Positions 9,904 through 19,090 of a stretch of DNA of 64,000 nucleotides are shown here, in pieces. Position 1 is the stretch's first letter. Each line of letters starts with the position of its first letter. The translations under genes and the position numbers were made by a program. The stretch comes from Nostoc sp. S4. Its GTDB lineage: Bacteria; Cyanobacteriota; Cyanobacteriia; Cyanobacteriales; Nostocaceae. Where the stretch lies: the NCBI GenBank assembly GCA_029379225.1, contig JAQYWR010000030.1:1-64000 (forward strand), read 5' to 3'. The notes under the pieces are model-generated. The model did not search any database. It was not told the DNA's origin and saw only the letters and a list, made by a program, of their open reading frames with translations.

Positions 9904-11940
9904 ATGGTAAAAATGCCGAATTGTTGCCAACAACAATATCTCAGTGCTGTTTCGCTGATTGGGAATAGCAGGTTTATCCAAGCTAGTGTCTCACCAATAC
10001 TTTCGCTCGCCCTATGCTTAGGTACTAGCTATGCTAACGCCCAGGAATCGCCAAATGCCAAGCCGTTACCAAGGTCGTCCCAGTCACCGATATCTCCTTC
10101 ACCACTAGTGCGATCGCCTGCACTCGGTAATCAAATTTCCCTCAATGGGCGTACCTTACCAGGAAATTGGTTGCAGCGGTCTGGAACAGCTAATCAAATC
10201 ACAACTTATCTCAGTGACGGCACATTCCGGCAATTCATTGGTGTAAATTTTTTAAATAGTAGCAACTGGACTAGGCAACCAATACAGTGGTTTTCCTCGC
10301 TGATTAAACCATTAGTTTTAAGCACTACACTACTGGAAGGATATCGCTATCTGGATATCACTAATTTTGCTCAAACAGCCGGATGGCAAATAGCAACCAA
10401 TGGTAATACTTTAATGATTACCACTCCAAAAGTACAAATAACAAACATCGGTCAGAGTCAGCAACCTTCAGATGCAAGTGTTAGTCCTTTGCAACAAGCC
10501 CGCATTCTTGTAGATTTAAATCGTCCAACTCCTTGGCAAGTTGCACAAGGGTCAACTATTAAAACAACTCAAATTCCATCCCCCGATCCAGATACACTAA
10601 TACCAAAATCAACTATACCGCCGAATCGCGAGTGGACAGTTACCCTGGATGCCATAGCCGATCCTGTTTTGATAGAACGTTATACTCCCCAGCCACCACC
10701 AGCAGCACCAACATCACTGCCAGATTTACTCAAACAATTATCCCCAGCTACACCACCACTACCAGCTCCAGAACCACTAATTCAAAAAGTGGAAGTAGCG
10801 AACAACCAAACCATTATTCACCTAAGCGTTCCCTTTGGTCTATCGCCTCAAGTTAGCACTGTAGCAGACCCCAATCGCCTGATTATTGATATTCGACCCG
10901 ATCCTTTAGAAGAGCGGGATATTACTTGGGCACCAGGATTGCGCTGGCGACAGCGTTATATCAACTTAGGTATAGAACGCTTTGGAGTGGTTTGGTTAGA
11001 AATTAATCCCCGCACTGGACTAACACTTAAACCGATGTCGGCTAGTCCGAATACACTTATGGGTACTGCTCCGTTAATTCAAACAGCACAACGCTACTCA
11101 GCTGTAGCTGCAATTAATGGTGGTTATTTTAATCGCAATAACAGATTGCCCTTGGGTGCGATTCGTCGAGATAGTCAGTGGTTATCAGGGCCTATTCTCA
11201 ACCGAGGAGCGATCGCCTGGAATGATTCTGGTGAATTTTACTTTGGTCGCCTTACCTTAGAAGAAACTTTAATTATTGGAAATAACCAGCACTTACCAAT
11301 ATTATTTCTTAATAGTGGTTACATTCAAAGTGGTATTGCCCGTTATACTCCTGCATGGGGAGCAACTTACACGCCTCTAACGGACAACGAAATCATTTTA
11401 GTAGTACAAAAAGACCAAATTACGAATCAATTACCAGGCGGCAAAGTTGGCGAGCAGGTCGTTCCTATTCCCCAGGATGGCTACCTACTAACCTTACGCG
11501 CCAGCGCTACTACTAATGCTTCACTGTTACCTGTTGGCACAGCAGTGACTATTTCCAGTACTCCTACTCCTGCTGATTTTAATCGTTATCCCTACATTAT
11601 CGGAGCGGGGCCGCTATTAATCCAAAATCGTCAAATTGTCCTCAATGCCAAAGGCGAAAAATTCAGTAATGCTTTTATTGCAGAAAAAGCTGTTCGTAGC
11701 GGGATTTGTACAACCTCAACAGGCACACTGATGATTGCTGCCGTGCAAAATCGTGTTGGTGGTTATGGTCCTACATTGGCAGAACACGCCCAGCTAATGC
11801 AACAAATGGGGTGTGTAGATGCCCTCAATTTGGATGGTGGTAGCTCTACCAGCCTTTACTTGGGAGGACAACTACTTGACCGTTTTCCTAGTACCGCTGC
11901 TCGTGTCCACAATGGCATTGGTATTTTCCTAAAAAAATAA
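9904..11940 (+). CDS. Secreted protein with C-terminal phosphodiester glycosidase (NAGPA) domain
   Basis: Protein of 678 residues. The N-terminal 47 residues end in LCLGTSYANAQ and look like a signal peptide, so the product is exported. Residues about 60-185 resemble the N-terminal part of copper-amine-oxidase-like or AMIN-like wall proteins. A Pro-rich linker (about 255-295) and a beta-rich segment follow. The last 300 residues form the phosphodiester glycosidase / DUF2233 domain related to human NAGPA, with AINGGYFNRNNRLPLGAI and LNLDGGSSTSLYL as hallmark motifs. The natural substrate in cyanobacteria is unknown; cell-wall or extracellular glycan processing is inferred. The ATG at 9904 keeps the positively charged signal-peptide start; an ATG at 9913 is an alternative. 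Confidence 0.8.
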   Translation: MVKMPNCCQQQYLSAVSLIGNSRFIQASVSPILSLALCLGTSYANAQESPNAKPLPRSSQSPISPSPLVRSPALGNQISLNGRTLPGNWLQRSGTANQITTYLSDGTFRQFIGVNFLNSSNWTRQPIQWFSSLIKPLVLSTTLLEGYRYLDITNFAQTAGWQIATNGNTLMITTPKVQITNIGQSQQPSDASVSPLQQARILVDLNRPTPWQVAQGSTIKTTQIPSPDPDTLIPKSTIPPNREWTVTLDAIADPVLIERYTPQPPPAAPTSLPDLLKQLSPATPPLPAPEPLIQKVEVANNQTIIHLSVPFGLSPQVSTVADPNRLIIDIRPDPLEERDITWAPGLRWRQRYINLGIERFGVVWLEINPRTGLTLKPMSASPNTLMGTAPLIQTAQRYSAVAAINGGYFNRNNRLPLGAIRRDSQWLSGPILNRGAIAWNDSGEFYFGRLTLEETLIIGNNQHLPILFLNSGYIQSGIARYTPAWGATYTPLTDNEIILVVQKDQITNQLPGGKVGEQVVPIPQDGYLLTLRASATTNASLLPVGTAVTISSTPTPADFNRYPYIIGAGPLLIQNRQIVLNAKGEKFSNAFIAEKAVRSGICTTSTGTLMIAAVQNRVGGYGPTLAEHAQLMQQMGCVDALNLDGGSSTSLYLGGQLLDRFPSTAARVHNGIGIFLKK

Positions 11941-12365
11941 GCGATTAGGCGCATGGGGCGTTGGGAGTCTCGAGTAAAGAATTAGGAGTTATTATTCTCC
12001 CTATGTTTGTGTGTACCTGAAGCCCGTCTGCTTCGGAGTCCCTATGCTCCTAATCGTTACTGGGCTTTGCCCCGCTTCTTTACGAGACGCTCTTGCTAGC
12101 TTGCTTCTTCGTCGGAGTACGCTAACGTGGGAACCCCGAATTTCCCAGTACCCAATCCCTTTTTAAAGTTTAGAACAAGCTGCCATTTTGCTTGATGAAG
12201 ACTTAGTGTAAACCTAAAAATTTTAATAGTGATGGTTTACACCATAAGGTTTGATTTTGCTATCTTTAGCAAAGTGCAACAAAATTCGTGATTTCGTGAT
12301 TTATAAAGTTGCAAGATAGCGTCAGAATTTTTGATCGATATTTTTAAGAGTACCAACGGTTTGTT
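11941..12365. other. Repeat-rich intergenic region
   Basis: A 425 bp non-coding gap made largely of short dispersed elements, including G-rich stretches (12000-12150) and the repeat at 12081-12130. The last 120 bp before the cupin gene is AT-rich and may carry its promoter. No gene is seen. Confidence 0.45.
12081..12130. repeat. Dispersed short repeat (gagacgct...gcttgctt...ggagtacg type)
   Basis: About 50 bp sharing the order gagacgct, tagcttgcttct, then gtcggagtacg with a second copy at 51191-51233. This is a REP-like intergenic element of the kind found in Nostoc relatives. The two copies are imperfect, and no protein or target-site duplication accompanies them. Confidence 0.6.
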
Positions 12366-12806
12366 ATGTCTTCAAATGAGGTAACTATGGCTCGATATCA
12401 AGAAACTACACAGACTGACACTCTACACATCCCTCCAGTTATTAGTTCCAAAAGCATTGCTGCAACTGAGTTACGTCCTTGGGGCGCTTTTACAGTATTG
12501 GAAGAAGGACGTGGATACAAAATCAAGCGCATCGAAGTTAAGCCCGGACACCGTCTAAGTTTACAAATGCATCATCACCGTAGCGAACACTGGATTGTCG
12601 TCTCTGGTACAGCTAGGGTAGTTTGTGGTGAGCAAGAAGTACTATTGAGTAATAATGAGTCAACCTATGTACCCCAATGTACAGCCCATCGTTTAGAGAA
12701 TCCTGGTGTGATTCCTTTGGTGTTGATTGAGGTGCAAAATGGTGAATACTTGGGTGAAGATGATATTATTCGCTACCAAGATGATTATGCTCGTACTAAA
12801 GATTAA
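12366..12806 (+). CDS. Cupin protein, mannose-6-phosphate isomerase type II-like
   Basis: Single-domain cupin of 146 residues. It starts its domain with RPWGAFTVLEEGRGYKIKRI and continues with KPGHRLSLQMHHHRSEHW (cupin motif 1, His metal ligands) and the PQCTAHRLENP box (motif 2). This matches the C-terminal isomerase domain of bifunctional GDP-mannose pyrophosphorylase/phosphomannose isomerase, here free-standing as often in cyanobacteria. The expected reaction is fructose-6-phosphate to mannose-6-phosphate for GDP-mannose and glycan synthesis, but small stand-alone members may have other sugar substrates. ATG 12366 is used; ATG 12387 (MARYQE) is a credible alternative start. Confidence 0.85.
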   Translation: MSSNEVTMARYQETTQTDTLHIPPVISSKSIAATELRPWGAFTVLEEGRGYKIKRIEVKPGHRLSLQMHHHRSEHWIVVSGTARVVCGEQEVLLSNNESTYVPQCTAHRLENPGVIPLVLIEVQNGEYLGEDDIIRYQDDYARTKD

Positions 12807-13375
12807 AACTAAAAGAATGCCATTAAAGCTCCGATCCAAAAACTAAATATATTTTTGTGCAAAGTGTCTTTAGTAAGTACTACACACCATAAGTTCCTAG
12901 CTCAAGTGTCGCTAGGGACTCGTGGTGTGTTAGTGTTATAAATGTAGTAATATGGAGTAAGAGCGCTCGCTCTGTCTGCAACTAAAATAGGTAATTTTTG
13001 TCTATATAAAGAAATATTTACACTCTGGCAACTATCTAAAACCAAATTGCTCGTTAACTAAAAACAAAGCTATTTAGGGAACTCCAAGAAATAATTTATC
13101 TTCTTTGAAGTTGATGACTCTTGACCGTTGACTGTTGAGTGGAAACAATAAGATGTTTTTTATTTCTTAATCCCTTACGAAAAATTAAAACTTAACAAAA
13201 ATATTTATTGGTACTTTGAAGTTGAAATTTTGCTGTATAAATTGAGCCTTTCTAAATTGGAATTGAAGCTTACTACCTACATCATAAGTAAGCTACGCGT
13301 AGCATCTGCTCGATAAGTATTGGTCAATCGCTCGGTACAATTAAGATACGTTATTCAATTGCAAAAACGAATTTC
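12807..13375. other. Intergenic region with large hairpin
   Basis: A 569 bp region without a gene. It contains the hairpin at 12882-12930, short repeat fragments (ttgactgttgagt near 13125-13140, gctacgcgtagcat near 13292) and presumably the promoter of the IscA-type gene. Confidence 0.45.
12882..12930. terminator. Long imperfect hairpin downstream of cupin gene
   Basis: Outer arms ACACACCA and TGGTGTGT and inner arms AGTTCCTAGC and GCTAGGGACT (one G-T pair) form an 18 bp interrupted stem around a 9 nt loop. It lies 76 bp after the cupin stop. The following bases are T-poor, so it is either a terminator without a classic U tract or a folded repeat. Confidence 0.45.
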
Positions 13376-13702
13376 ATGATTCATCTGAGTCAAGCAGCCG
13401 CGAGTGAAATCGTGCGAATCAAGTCTAAGCAGCAGCCAAATGTCTTATTTAGATTGGCAGTAAAACCAGGTGGCTGTTCCGGTTTTTTTTATGATATGTC
13501 CTTTGATGAAGCAATAAAAGTTGGCGATCGCGTTTTTGACTTCGACGACATTCAAGTAATTGTAGACGCCGAAAGTTTAAATCAACTCAACGGCTTGACA
13601 GTCGATTATTCTGAAGACTTAATGGGTGGTGGTTTTCGCTTCCATAACCCCCAAGCGATCGGTACTTGTACTTGTGGTCATTCCTTCTCCATAAGTTACT
13701 AG
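13376..13702 (+). CDS. Iron-sulfur cluster carrier, IscA/SufA/ErpA (HesB-like) family
   Basis: Protein of 108 residues of the A-type carrier family, which delivers Fe-S clusters to target proteins in the cytoplasm. The three ligand cysteines are present: Cys34 in KPGGCSGFF, and Cys98 and Cys100 in GTCTCGHSF. Length and spacing are normal. Residue 36 onward (GFFYDMSFDE) and GGGFRFHNPQA are family motifs. The exact subgroup cannot be fixed from the sequence alone. It is a single gene; the ATG at 13376 opens directly on the conserved N-terminus (MIHLSQAA). Confidence 0.92.
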   Translation: MIHLSQAAASEIVRIKSKQQPNVLFRLAVKPGGCSGFFYDMSFDEAIKVGDRVFDFDDIQVIVDAESLNQLNGLTVDYSEDLMGGGFRFHNPQAIGTCTCGHSFSISY

Positions 13703-14078
13703 TCATTATGCTAACAACGAAGGACAAAGCGCAAAATCATCGCCACTTTTGTGTAAACAAAGCAACTAACCGAAGTTTGTAAGCCTTTGGCTTTGACATC
13801 CTGTAGGGTACAGACTCCACTTACTTTTCTGTAAAGTTACGGATAACCCTACAATGAAGCAAAGCTAAGCGTAGTATCTTGTAAATTAGCAATACACATC
13901 AACATACATTATTTGAGTAGTAGCTTAATGGCAGTTCCTTTAAGCAGGGGAACCGCGCCAATGCTCTGCCTCAACTTTGTAAAATAGGACAAATAATAAT
14001 TGACACGAAGCCATAAAAAACGATATAATCAGGATTTGTTAAAACTTAGACCATAAGCAGCTTTACGCGCTGTAACTC
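13703..14078. other. Upstream region of the str cluster
   Basis: A 376 bp non-coding gap between the IscA-type gene and rpsL. Its first part has repeat fragments (ctgtagggta near 13801, aagctaagcgtagtatc near 13863). The end carries the promoter at 14000-14029 and a leader of about 42 nt before the rpsL ATG. Confidence 0.5.
14000..14029 (+). promoter_or_regulatory. Sigma70-type promoter of the rpsL cluster
   Basis: A perfect TTGACA (14000-14005) and a perfect TATAAT (14024-14029) are separated by 18 bp, and transcription should begin near 14036. This is the best promoter match in the window and precedes a highly expressed ribosomal gene. Confidence 0.8.
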
Positions 14079-14462
14079 ATGCCAACAATACAGCAGCTAA
14101 TACGTAATGAACGCGAACAAGCGCGTCAGAAAACCAAGTCCCCAGCTCTGAAACAATGCCCCCAACGGCGGGGAGTTTGTACCAGAGTATACACGACCAC
14201 ACCAAAAAAGCCTAACTCAGCTCTACGCAAAGTAGCAAGGGTAAGACTAACCTCTGGGTTTGAAGTCACAGCTTATATTCCAGGGATTGGTCACAACTTA
14301 CAAGAACACTCAGTTGTGATGATTCGTGGCGGTCGGGTTAAAGACTTACCAGGCGTGAGATACCACATTATCCGTGGCACCTTAGATACAGCCGGAGTTA
14401 AAGACCGCAAGCAAGGTCGTTCCAAATATGGAACTAAGCGTCCAAAACCAGCGAAAAAATAG
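14079..14462 (+). CDS. rpsL: 30S ribosomal protein S12
   Basis: Protein of 127 residues, full length for S12, a decoding-centre protein of the small subunit. Conserved motifs include the streptomycin-region segment KKPNSALRKVARVRL and the later GHNLQEHSVVMIRGGRVKDLPGVRY split across the loop, with the basic C-terminal tail KYGTKRPKPAKK. It is the first gene of the str cluster. A 533 bp repeat-bearing gap separates it from rpsG, which is unusually wide for this operon. Confidence 0.98.
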   Translation: MPTIQQLIRNEREQARQKTKSPALKQCPQRRGVCTRVYTTTPKKPNSALRKVARVRLTSGFEVTAYIPGIGHNLQEHSVVMIRGGRVKDLPGVRYHIIRGTLDTAGVKDRKQGRSKYGTKRPKPAKK

Positions 14463-14728
14463 GATTAGGCGATTAATCGGACTAAAGACGATTAATCGTC
14501 TAGGCTAAAAACGTTTATGGACAAAAGCGATCGCCACCTGGGTTATAGCAGCAGTCATCAAGGCTGTTGTATTTGTTTGAAGAAATCAAGCAAGCTACAC
14601 CCTACACTCAGCGAGCAAGTGTAGAATTTGTGAGGAGAATCCTGTAACGATAACAGAATTCTCATTTGGACATTAGGTTTATAATCTTGTCACCTTGAGT
14701 ATTTTAGTTGCAGGTAGCAAGTCAAACA

Positions 14729-14880
14729 ATTTGAAATTTGAGATTTGCGATTTTGGATTTATCGAACTAGATGTAAATGAGACTTACATACTTTTAATTT
14801 TTGATTTGTTCTTACCATTGTGGTCAGAATATGTACCGAAAATTTTTAATCCCAAATCTCAAATCCCAAATTCAAAATTA
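14729..14880. repeat. MITE-like inverted repeat, copy 1
   Basis: Two AT-rich arms of about 30 bp (14729-14760 and 14848-14880) are imperfect reverse complements built from the words GATTTGAGATTTG and GGGATT, with about 87 bp between them. A related element lies at 25449-25605; both share the arm words and a gatttgttc segment in the middle. No transposase is encoded. Confidence 0.55.
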
Positions 14881-14957
14881 GCAACTGCAACGCTCGAAAA
14901 ATTGAGGAAGTCTGAGGGTTGGGTTTCACCGCTTTTAGTTTCCGGTGTCTGATAGCA

Positions 14958-14963
14958 TATAAT
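14958..14963 (+). promoter_or_regulatory. Possible -10 element before rpsG
   Basis: A perfect TATAAT, but the -35 region 17 bp upstream (TTAGTT) is poor. It would give rpsG-fusA-tufA a second promoter beyond the repeat-bearing gap. This is a weak call based on position. Confidence 0.3.
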
Positions 14964-14995
14964 TTCGTTGCCAAATCTGAATTAAAGGTGAAGTT

Positions 14996-15466
14996 ATGTC
15001 TCGTCGTGGTGTTATTCAAAGGCGCCCAGTTCCGTCTGACTCCGTATATAACAGTCGCCTTGTGAGCATGATTATCAGGCGGATCATGCGTCATGGCAAG
15101 AAATCGCTTGCCGCAAGGATTGTTTATGATGCATTAAAAACCATTGAGGAACGCACTGGTAATAATGCTTTAGAAACTTTTGAAAGAGCAGTGCGGAATG
15201 CTACGCCTTTAGTAGAAGTCAAGGCTCGGCGCGTCGGCGGAGCAACTTATCAAGTACCAATGGAAGTGCGTTCAGAACGAGGTACTACCCTAGCACTACG
15301 TTGGCTGGTGCAATTTTCTAGATCTAGACCAGGGCGTACAATGGCTAGCAAATTGGCAAATGAGTTAATGGATGCTGCCAACGAAACTGGAAATGCCATC
15401 CGCAAACGCGAAGAAACGCACCGGATGGCGGAAGCGAATAAAGCATTTGCTCATTATCGTTACTAA
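14996..15466 (+). CDS. rpsG: 30S ribosomal protein S7
   Basis: Protein of 156 residues, the normal length. S7 nucleates assembly of the 30S head and binds 16S rRNA near the exit site. Conserved features are MSRRGVIQRRPVPSDSVYNS at the start, the GKKSLAARIVYDAL helix, the RRVGGATYQVP beta-hairpin and the C-terminal KREETHRMAEANKAFAHYRY. AGGTGA upstream of the ATG acts as the ribosome-binding site. It precedes fusA by 139 bp. Confidence 0.98.
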   Translation: MSRRGVIQRRPVPSDSVYNSRLVSMIIRRIMRHGKKSLAARIVYDALKTIEERTGNNALETFERAVRNATPLVEVKARRVGGATYQVPMEVRSERGTTLALRWLVQFSRSRPGRTMASKLANELMDAANETGNAIRKREETHRMAEANKAFAHYRY

Positions 15467-15605
15467 CTAGAAAAGCGATATATCGCTCAACGTCAGCGGT
15501 ATATCGTGAAATTGACAAAAAAAAGACGGTTTTCCGTAAAAGTATAGAATCTTAACAAAGAGTAATATACAAGATATCATGAGGCAAAAACTATAGGAGG
15601 TAATT

Positions 15606-17684
15606 GTGGCACGCACGATCCCGCTAGAGAAAGTACGCAACATCGGTATTGCGGCGCATATAGATGCGGGCAAAACAACAACAACAGAGAGAATATTATT
15701 TTACTCTGGGATAATTCATAAAATTGGCGAAGTTCATGAAGGAACTGCCGTCACAGACTGGATGGAGCAGGAGCGGGAGAGAGGAATTACCATTACTGCT
15801 GCTGCTATTAGTACCAGCTGGAAAGATCATCAAATTAACATTATCGATACTCCGGGTCACGTAGACTTCACAATTGAAGTTGAACGTTCCATGCGCGTTT
15901 TGGATGGTGTAATCGCGGTATTTTGTTCTGTGGGCGGCGTGCAACCTCAGTCAGAGACAGTATGGCGACAAGCAGACCGTTATAAAGTGCCTCGGATTGC
16001 CTTCATCAACAAGATGGATCGTACAGGAGCGAACTTTTATAAAGTTCACGAGCAAATGCGCGATCGCCTGCGGGCAAATGCGATCGCTATTCAACTGCCA
16101 ATTGGTAGCGAAAACGACTTCAAGGGTATTGTTGACCTGGTAAGGTTGCGTGCCTACATTTATAACAATGACCAAGGAACTGATATCCAAGAAACGGATA
16201 TCCCCACCGAGTTGCAAGAACTTGTAGAAGAATACCGTAACAAGCTCATCGAAGCTGTAGCAGAAACTGATGACGATCTGATGACTAAGTACTTCGATGG
16301 TGAAGAACTTACAGAAGATGAAATCCGTACTGCTCTACGTAAAGGTACAATTGCAGGCACTATTGTACCAGTGCTTTGTGGCTCAGCGTTTAAAAACAAA
16401 GGTGTGCAGTTGATGCTGGATGCTGTTGTAGATTACCTGCCAGCACCAAGTGAAGTGCCCCCCATTCAAGGCATACTGCCCAATGGCGATACTGTTGAGC
16501 GTCGGGCTGATGACAACGAACCCCTATCGGCTCTGGCATTCAAGATTATGGCCGATCCTTACGGTCGTCTGACATTTGTTCGGGTTTATTCTGGTGTGTT
16601 GAAAAAAGGTAGCTACGTTCTCAACGCCACTAAGAATAAAAAAGAACGAATTTCCCGCTTAGTTCTGATGAAGGCAGATGAACGGCAAGATGTGGAGGAA
16701 TTGCGTGCGGGCGATTTGGGAGCAGCCTTGGGATTGAAAGACACCTTGACAGGTGACACGCTCTGTGATGATGGTTCGCCAGTAATTCTAGAATCTCTAT
16801 TCATTCCTGAGCCTGTAATCTCGGTAGCGGTTGAACCCAAAACCAAAAACGATATGGACAAACTGTCCAAAGCTCTGCAATCTCTCTCAGAAGAAGACCC
16901 AACCTTCCGTGTCAGTGTCGATCCAGAAACCAACCAAACCGTAATTGCCGGGATGGGAGAACTACACCTAGAAATTCTGGTAGACCGGATGTTACGCGAA
17001 TTTAAAGTGGAAGCCAATGTTGGTGCGCCGCAAGTAGCTTACCGCGAAACAATTCGTAAGCACGTAACCAGAGTTGAAGGTAAATTCATCCGCCAAAGCG
17101 GTGGTAAAGGTCAATACGGTCACGTTGTAATCGATTTAGAACCAGGAGAACCAGGTAGCGGTTTTGAGTTCGTCTCCAAAATTGTTGGTGGTGTAGTACC
17201 GAAAGAGTACATTAGCCCCGCAGAACAAGGAATGAAAGAAAGCTGCGAAAGTGGTTTTCTAGCTGGATATCCGTTAATTGATGTGAAAGCGACATTGATT
17301 GATGGGTCATACCACGATGTAGACTCTTCGGAAATGGCTTTCAAAATTGCAGGCTCAATGGCAATGAAAGAAGCTGTGCTTAAAGCTTCACCAGTACTAT
17401 TAGAGCCTATGATGAAAGTTGAAGTGGAAGTTCCTGAAGACTTTATGGGGAACGTCATTGGTGACCTCATCTCCCGTCGGGGACAGATTGAAAGCCAAAG
17501 CACTGAACAGGGACTATCTAAAGTGGCATCCAAAGTTCCACTGGCGACCATGTTCGGCTACGCCACTGATATCCGGTCGAAGACCCAAGGTCGTGGTATC
17601 TTCACGATGGAGTTCAGCCACTACGAAGAGGTGCCCAAGAGCGTAGCTGAAACTATCATCGCAAAAAGCAAAGGAAACGCTTAA
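15606..17684 (+). CDS. fusA: Elongation factor G
   Basis: Protein of 692 residues. This GTPase drives translocation on the ribosome. The G domain has AHIDAGKTT (P loop, about residues 17-25), the RGITI effector box, DTPGHVD, NKMD and GSA motifs, and domains II-V follow in full. The GTG start is fixed by a near-perfect AGGAGG at 15595-15600, five bases upstream. A 22 bp gap with a second good ribosome-binding site leads to tufA, so the pair is a transcription unit with rpsG. Confidence 0.98.
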   Translation: MARTIPLEKVRNIGIAAHIDAGKTTTTERILFYSGIIHKIGEVHEGTAVTDWMEQERERGITITAAAISTSWKDHQINIIDTPGHVDFTIEVERSMRVLDGVIAVFCSVGGVQPQSETVWRQADRYKVPRIAFINKMDRTGANFYKVHEQMRDRLRANAIAIQLPIGSENDFKGIVDLVRLRAYIYNNDQGTDIQETDIPTELQELVEEYRNKLIEAVAETDDDLMTKYFDGEELTEDEIRTALRKGTIAGTIVPVLCGSAFKNKGVQLMLDAVVDYLPAPSEVPPIQGILPNGDTVERRADDNEPLSALAFKIMADPYGRLTFVRVYSGVLKKGSYVLNATKNKKERISRLVLMKADERQDVEELRAGDLGAALGLKDTLTGDTLCDDGSPVILESLFIPEPVISVAVEPKTKNDMDKLSKALQSLSEEDPTFRVSVDPETNQTVIAGMGELHLEILVDRMLREFKVEANVGAPQVAYRETIRKHVTRVEGKFIRQSGGKGQYGHVVIDLEPGEPGSGFEFVSKIVGGVVPKEYISPAEQGMKESCESGFLAGYPLIDVKATLIDGSYHDVDSSEMAFKIAGSMAMKEAVLKASPVLLEPMMKVEVEVPEDFMGNVIGDLISRRGQIESQSTEQGLSKVASKVPLATMFGYATDIRSKTQGRGIFTMEFSHYEEVPKSVAETIIAKSKGNA

Positions 17685-17706
17685 TTAAAAAAGGAAACGA
17701 GGATTC

Positions 17707-18936
17707 ATGGCACGCGCAAAGTTTGAAAGGAATAAACCCCACATTAATATCGGTACAGTTGGCCACGTTGACCACGGTAAAACTACCTTGACAGCAGCCA
17801 TCACTATGACCTTGGCGGCTCTTGGCCAAGCTGTAGCTAAGGGCTACGACCAAATCGATAACGCACCAGAAGAAAAGGCACGAGGTATTACCATCAATAC
17901 CGCTCACGTAGAGTATGAAACCGAAAAGCGGCACTATGCTCACGTAGACTGTCCGGGACACGCTGACTATGTGAAAAACATGATTACCGGCGCAGCCCAA
18001 ATGGATGGTGGCATCCTTGTAGTTGCTGCTACCGATGGTCCTATGCCCCAAACCCGCGAACACATCCTGTTAGCAAAACAGGTAGGGGTTCCTAGCTTGG
18101 TTGTCTTCTTGAACAAAGAAGACTTGATGGATGACGAAGAACTTTTAGAACTAGTAGAACTAGAACTGCGGGAATTGCTTTCCAGCTACGATTTCCCTGG
18201 CGATGACATCCCCATCATCAAAGGTTCTGGTCTGCAAGCTTTAGAAGCAATGACCAAGAATCCCAAGACCCAACGGGGAGAAAATAAGTGGGTAGACAAA
18301 ATCTACGAACTGATGGATGCTGTTGATTCTTACATTCCTACCCCTGAACGGGATGTTGATAAGCCCTTCCTGATGGCTGTAGAAGACGTATTCTCTATCA
18401 CAGGTCGTGGTACTGTTGCCACTGGTCGGATTGAACGGGGCGTAGTAAAAGTCGGCGATAACGTTGAACTAGTGGGTATCAGAGATACTCGCGCCACCAC
18501 CGTAACTGGGATTGAGATGTTCAAGAAGAGTCTCGATCAAGGTATGGCAGGGGATAACGCTGGGGTACTACTCAGAGGTATCCAAAAGGCTGATATTGAA
18601 CGGGGTATGGTAATTGCTAAACCTGGTTCGATTACACCTCATACTCAATTTGAAGGTGAAGTATACGTTTTAACAGAAAAAGAAGGTGGTCGTAAAACTC
18701 CGTTTTTTGCTGGTTACCGTCCCCAGTTCTACGTACGGACAACTGATGTAACTGGTACCATTAAAACCTTCACTTCCGATGATGGTAGTGATGCAGAAAT
18801 GGTGATGCCAGGCGATCGCATCAAAATGACAGTAGAGTTGATCAACCCGATCGCTATTGAACAAGGAATGCGCTTTGCTATTCGCGAAGGTGGTCGCACC
18901 ATCGGTGCTGGTGTTGTCTCCAAAATTCTGAAATAG
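17707..18936 (+). CDS. tufA: Elongation factor Tu
   Basis: Protein of 409 residues that brings aminoacyl-tRNA to the ribosome as a GTP complex. The motifs GHVDHGKTT (residues 19-27), RGITINTAHVEYET, DCPGHADY, NKEDLMDD (NKxD) and the two beta-barrel domains are present. The length includes the roughly 10-residue insertion usual in cyanobacterial and plastid EF-Tu. Codon use is that of a highly expressed gene. A stem-loop terminator at 18955-18992 follows. Confidence 0.98.
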   Translation: MARAKFERNKPHINIGTVGHVDHGKTTLTAAITMTLAALGQAVAKGYDQIDNAPEEKARGITINTAHVEYETEKRHYAHVDCPGHADYVKNMITGAAQMDGGILVVAATDGPMPQTREHILLAKQVGVPSLVVFLNKEDLMDDEELLELVELELRELLSSYDFPGDDIPIIKGSGLQALEAMTKNPKTQRGENKWVDKIYELMDAVDSYIPTPERDVDKPFLMAVEDVFSITGRGTVATGRIERGVVKVGDNVELVGIRDTRATTVTGIEMFKKSLDQGMAGDNAGVLLRGIQKADIERGMVIAKPGSITPHTQFEGEVYVLTEKEGGRKTPFFAGYRPQFYVRTTDVTGTIKTFTSDDGSDAEMVMPGDRIKMTVELINPIAIEQGMRFAIREGGRTIGAGVVSKILK

Positions 18937-18954
18937 CACCTTTTTGCTCATAAC

Positions 18955-18992
18955 AAAGGAGCAGAGATGGTATAATTCCTCTCTGCTCCTTT
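18955..18992 (+). terminator. Intrinsic terminator after tufA
   Basis: A perfect 13 bp stem, AAAGGAGCAGAGA with TCTCTGCTCCTTT, has a 12 nt loop and lies 18 bp after the tufA stop. The T-rich tail is short (ttctgttcctt). rpsJ lies beyond it and may depend on readthrough or its own promoter. Confidence 0.7.
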
Positions 18993-19090
18993 CTGTTCCT
19001 TGAATTAAAGGGAGTGAGAAAAAAGATACTCCCAACTCACCACTTCCCACTCACTACTCCCACTATTACGCAGAACCTGGACAATAAAAG

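Larger units (their letters stand above)
14463..14995. other. 533 bp gap inside the str cluster
   Basis: Non-coding gap between rpsL and rpsG. It has one HIP1-like site near 14528 and the inverted-repeat element at 14729-14880. An open frame at 14695-14952 is built from that repeat and is not considered a gene. A TATAAT at 14958-14963 lies 32 bp before the rpsG start. Confidence 0.55.

Noticed and set aside
14695..14952. 85-residue plus-strand open frame between rpsL and rpsG
   Set aside because: Its sequence is built from the AT-rich inverted repeat; composition is not protein-like and it has no ribosome-binding site.
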